Source: an uncultured Campylobacter sp.
GTDB taxonomy: Bacteria; Campylobacterota; Campylobacteria; Campylobacterales; Campylobacteraceae
DNA length: 8,943 nucleotides
Direction: 5' to 3'
NCBI RefSeq assembly: GCF_937997465.1
Contig: NZ_CALKTQ010000029.1
Location: 1-8,943 of the forward strand
Part shown: positions 6,517 to 8,943 of the stretch, one piece after another
How positions within the stretch are numbered: the first letter of the stretch is position 1
How the letters are laid out: the number at the start of each line of letters is the position of its first letter
Notes under the pieces: generated by a model
The model's database searches: none
What the model was told of the DNA's origin: nothing
What the model saw: only the letters and a program-made list of their open reading frames with translations
Made by a program: the position numbers and the translations under genes

Positions 6517-7519
6517 CGGATTTTTCCGTGATGTGGGGCAAAATTTGCACACTGCCTAGCTCGCTACACATCGGACAGCGGTAAAAATGCATCGGAAAGG
6601 CGTTTTTGCAGCTCTTGCAAACGTAGTTAAAGCTAAGCGCGGCTTTGTCGTAGTCGGCCACCTTTAACTTCTTTAAAACCTCTAGCTCAAAGCCCAGCGG
6701 TACGCCGTCCTCGTCGCTCATGCCTTTGACGAAAAACAGGCTCTTGTACTGGGGATCGGTTAAATTTACGGGCGTGTTTTGATAATAAACCAAATCCAAA
6801 ACGTTCTCAAGCGGCGGAAAATCGCTAAAATCCTTAAGTCCTGAGCCGCTTAAATTTAACCTCTCCATCGCGATACGCCTCACGAGCGCAAATTCATCTT
6901 TTAGCGCTAAAATTTCGCCGATTTTAGCGGCTTCGTCTTTGCTTTTATCCGCTAAAATTTGCAGCGCCTTGATATACGCCGTTTGCGCTCTCACGTCGCT
7001 ACCGAGCTCCTGCAAGGCGTCCAAAGCCTGCAACGCGCCCTCATAGTCTTTTAGCTTTTCAAAAATTATCGTTAGGGATTTTAGCGCGATTTGATTTCGC
7101 GGAGAGATTTTTAGCGCCTCTAAAAACACGCTCTTTGCGCGCTCGAGAAAGCCCGCCTTAAAATAAGTCTGGCCAAGATCGGTAAAAATTTGCTCCTTCG
7201 CCGCTCGGTTTTTAGTCCGTTCTAAAGCCACGGCATAGACGTTGATAGCCTTTTCAAAATACCCGCTTTTTGAAAACGTCCCCGCCAAAAAGCACATCGT
7301 AGCCGTATCCGCGCCCGAGTTTATCAAAAGCTGTTTGTTTTCATCGCTTAGGCCTTGAGATTTGCCGAATTTTTTCAAAAATCCCGCGATCTCCGCCTTT
7401 TCGTCCTTGCTCTTAAAAACGCCCCACGCGTAGCTAAAAACGGCGATCACGAGCACCGCGGCGACTAGCACCACGAGACCGAAAATCGGGTCTCTAAATT
7501 CGATAAAAAATATATCCAA
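6494..7519 (-). CDS. LapB/YciM-like membrane TPR protein with C-terminal zinc ribbon
   Basis: An N-terminal membrane anchor (about residues 8-28, GLVVLVAAVLVIAVFSYAW) is followed by TPR-type helical repeats (about 60-220; for example TDLGQTYFKAGFLERAKSVF and LEALKISPRN), and a C-terminal rubredoxin-like ribbon YVCKSCKNAF...FYRCPMC (C301, C304, C315, C318). That order is the architecture of LapB/YciM, which in E. coli links LpxC to FtsH and limits LPS synthesis; the E. coli protein ends in a very similar CxxC...CPxC module. The role here is inferred from architecture only. Start: no ATG exists near the 5' end. TTG 7519 (MDIFFIEFRDPIFGL) has a GAAAGCGG upstream and leaves a leader of about 26 bases. 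TTG 7540 is possible (348 residues) but would lie only about 5 bases after the predicted transcription start. It is the first gene of the rnhA-rnc-aroC operon. Confidence 0.85.
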   Translation of the reverse strand: MDIFFIEFRDPIFGLVVLVAAVLVIAVFSYAWGVFKSKDEKAEIAGFLKKFGKSQGLSDENKQLLINSGADTATMCFLAGTFSKSGYFEKAINVYAVALERTKNRAAKEQIFTDLGQTYFKAGFLERAKSVFLEALKISPRNQIALKSLTIIFEKLKDYEGALQALDALQELGSDVRAQTAYIKALQILADKSKDEAAKIGEILALKDEFALVRRIAMERLNLSGSGLKDFSDFPPLENVLDLVYYQNTPVNLTDPQYKSLFFVKGMSDEDGVPLGFELEVLKKLKVADYDKAALSFNYVCKSCKNAFPMHFYRCPMCSELGSVQILPHITEKSDENSMPF

Positions 7520-7551
7520 AATGCCGCTTTCTATAGTCAAATTTAACGCCG

Positions 7552-7560
7552 ATTATAGCA
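7552..7560 (-). promoter_or_regulatory. -10 region of the LapB-like/rnhA/rnc/aroC operon
   Basis: On the minus strand TATAAT occupies 7557-7552, preceded by TGC (extended -10). Transcription would begin near 7545. No clear -35 is visible. The box lies 12 bases from the -10 of dnaG on the other strand, so the two RNA polymerase footprints would overlap. Confidence 0.6.
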
Positions 7561-7569
7561 AAACGATTG

Positions 7570-7575
7570 TATAAT
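7570..7575 (+). promoter_or_regulatory. -10 box of dnaG
   Basis: A consensus TATAAT ends seven bases before the dnaG ATG (7583). A start at the normal distance falls on or next to that ATG, which would give a leaderless transcript. No ribosome-binding site is seen in the seven bases between. Confidence 0.6.
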
Positions 7576-7582
7576 CTCGCTT

Positions 7583-8943
7583 ATGATCGATCCAAAATCA
7601 ATAGAAAGACTAAAAGCGCAAACCGATATCGTCGATATTGTCGGGCACTATCTGCCGCTGAAAAAAAGCGGAGCGAACTTCGTGTGCGTCTGCCCGTTTC
7701 ACGACGATAAAAACCCGAGCATGAGCGTGAGCCCGTCGCGCGGGATATTTCACTGCTTTTCGTGCAAAGCCGGCGGCGACGCGATCAAATTCGTAATGGA
7801 CTACGAAAAGCTAAGCTACCCCGAAGCTGTCGAAAAGATTGCGGGACTGCAAAATTTTACGCTAAACTACGTGCGCGGCGGCGAACCGGCGAAGGAAAAC
7901 AAACACATCCTAGAAAACGCAAATGTCTTTTACCGCTCGCTGCTCTATAAAACTCCCGCGGCCGTCGAGTACCTGTACTCGCGCGGTATAACAGACGAGC
8001 TGATAGATAAATTTGAGCTTGGTTTCGCGCCCGAGAGCGCACAGACGATAAGGCTACTGCAAAACGAGCAAATAGAGCCCAAAGAGGCCCTAGAAGTCGG
8101 CATCATAAAGCAAAACGAAAACGGCATCTACGCTAGCTTCATAAACCGCATCACCTTTCCTATCTACACGCACGCCGGGCGGCTCGTGGGATTTGGCGGA
8201 CGCACAATCAGTGGAAACCCCGCTAAATACGTAAATTCGCCCCAGTCTGCGGTTTTTGACAAATCAACGCTTTTTTACGGCTATCACCTAGCAAAGCGCG
8301 AAATTTTCACCAAAAATCAGATCATCATCACCGAAGGCTACATGGACGTCATCATGCTGCACAAGGCGGGCTTTAATAACGTCGTAGCCGTGCTTGGAAC
8401 CGCGCTCACGACCAAGCATTTGCCGCTTTTAAAGCGCGGCGAGATTAGCGTGATTTTATGCTTTGACGGCGACGACGCGGGCATAAACGCCGCGACAAAG
8501 TCCGCCCTGCTGCTTGCACAAAACGAAATCGACGGCAGCGTCGTCATTATTGAGGGTGGTGCAGACCCCGCCGATATGGTGGTAGCGGGCAAGATAGAGT
8601 ATCTGCGGCAAATTTTTGAAAGCGGCACGGAGATCGGCGAATTTTACATCAGGCATCTAGCTAGCGGCTTTGACCTCTCGCGTCCCGTACAAAAGCAAAA
8701 GGCGCTAGAAGCGATCCAGGCCTTTACCGCGAGCTTAAAGCCCGTCGTCGCAAACTCCTACGTCCCGCTCGTGGCTAAAATTTTAAATATAGCCGAGGGG
8801 TCGTTTTGGTTAACTAGAGGCGCAAATACGCAAGCCACCCAGGAGCGCATGCAGGCCTACGAAATGCAAAATTTGGGTAAAAATCGGCGCGGGCGTAAAG
8901 ATATACTTGAAATTCGGTTTTTAAAAACGATGATCGAAAATCC
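7583..8943 (+). CDS. dnaG: DNA primase, 3' end cut by the window
   Basis: Makes the RNA primers that start leading and lagging strands, working with the DnaB helicase. I translated it by hand: the frame runs from ATG 7583 (MIDPKSIERLKAQTDIVDIV) through 453 codons to the right edge without a stop. The N-terminal CHC2 zinc domain has C37-P-F-H40 and C58-F-S-C61 with GGD after it. The TOPRIM core has E251 in ITEGYMDV and D295/D297 in FDGDDAG, the metal-binding residues. The middle has the usual FINRITFPIY and GFGGR..SG..AKYVNSP motifs. The missing part would be the C-terminal helicase-binding domain (full enzymes are about 550-600 residues). No upstream in-frame start exists. It diverges from the operon to the left, so the usual rpsU-dnaG-rpoD arrangement of gammaproteobacteria is absent. 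Confidence 0.97.
   Translation, partial: MIDPKSIERLKAQTDIVDIVGHYLPLKKSGANFVCVCPFHDDKNPSMSVSPSRGIFHCFSCKAGGDAIKFVMDYEKLSYPEAVEKIAGLQNFTLNYVRGGEPAKENKHILENANVFYRSLLYKTPAAVEYLYSRGITDELIDKFELGFAPESAQTIRLLQNEQIEPKEALEVGIIKQNENGIYASFINRITFPIYTHAGRLVGFGGRTISGNPAKYVNSPQSAVFDKSTLFYGYHLAKREIFTKNQIIITEGYMDVIMLHKAGFNNVVAVLGTALTTKHLPLLKRGEISVILCFDGDDAGINAATKSALLLAQNEIDGSVVIIEGGADPADMVVAGKIEYLRQIFESGTEIGEFYIRHLASGFDLSRPVQKQKALEAIQAFTASLKPVVANSYVPLVAKILNIAEGSFWLTRGANTQATQERMQAYEMQNLGKNRRGRKDILEIRFLKTMIEN

Noticed and set aside
6517..6552. N-terminal extension of rnhA from ATG 6552
   Set aside because: The extra 12 residues are not found in the family, and they encode the complement-frame part of the zinc-ribbon end of the upstream gene.

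Overview
The window reads as chromosomal DNA of an epsilonproteobacterium, most likely a Campylobacter of the moderate-GC oral group (C. rectus/showae/curvus-like). This is inferred from the gene content, the order aroC-rnc-rnhA-TPR protein | dnaG (which I recall from C. jejuni), the AT-rich -10 boxes with poor -35 boxes, and the very frequent word AAATTT. Genes are tightly packed and mostly housekeeping. I see no insertion sequence, CRISPR array, tRNA or rRNA.

Layout. (1) 1-494, minus: 5' part of a secreted Sel1/Hcp-like cysteine-rich repeat protein that runs off the left edge. Its promoter carries an 11-base C/G homopolymer directly beside the -10 box, a candidate phase-variation switch. 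(2) 650-3317, plus: a P-loop ATPase with a DUF4143-like but apparently nuclease-dead C-terminus, a secreted protein with a DUF3298-like C-terminus, and rnhB (RNase HII). (3) 3318-4199: no intact gene. It holds a decayed minus-strand gene, rebuilt here from three reading frames, and a short coding-like stretch that continues the aroC frame past its stop. (4) 7519-4200, minus: an operon read from right to left as a LapB/YciM-like TPR and zinc-ribbon membrane protein, rnhA (RNase HI), rnc (RNase III) and aroC (chorismate synthase). All four genes overlap. (5) 7583-8943, plus: dnaG primase, cut by the right edge, diverging from the operon through two back-to-back TATAAT boxes. Its own promoter predicts a leaderless mRNA.

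Functionally the window gathers enzymes of RNA and RNA:DNA-hybrid metabolism: RnhA and RnhB remove primers and misincorporated ribonucleotides, Rnc cuts dsRNA, and DnaG makes primers. With them are one aromatic-pathway enzyme (AroC, here with an unusual internal insertion) and one probable envelope-homeostasis protein. The observations most worth a second look are the promoter homopolymer, the strong excess of AAATTT (a form of RAATTY, the CtsM methylation and DNA-uptake motif of C. jejuni), the AroC insertion, the leaderless dnaG arrangement, and the broken gene between rnhB and aroC. I do not see a clearly new multi-gene system.
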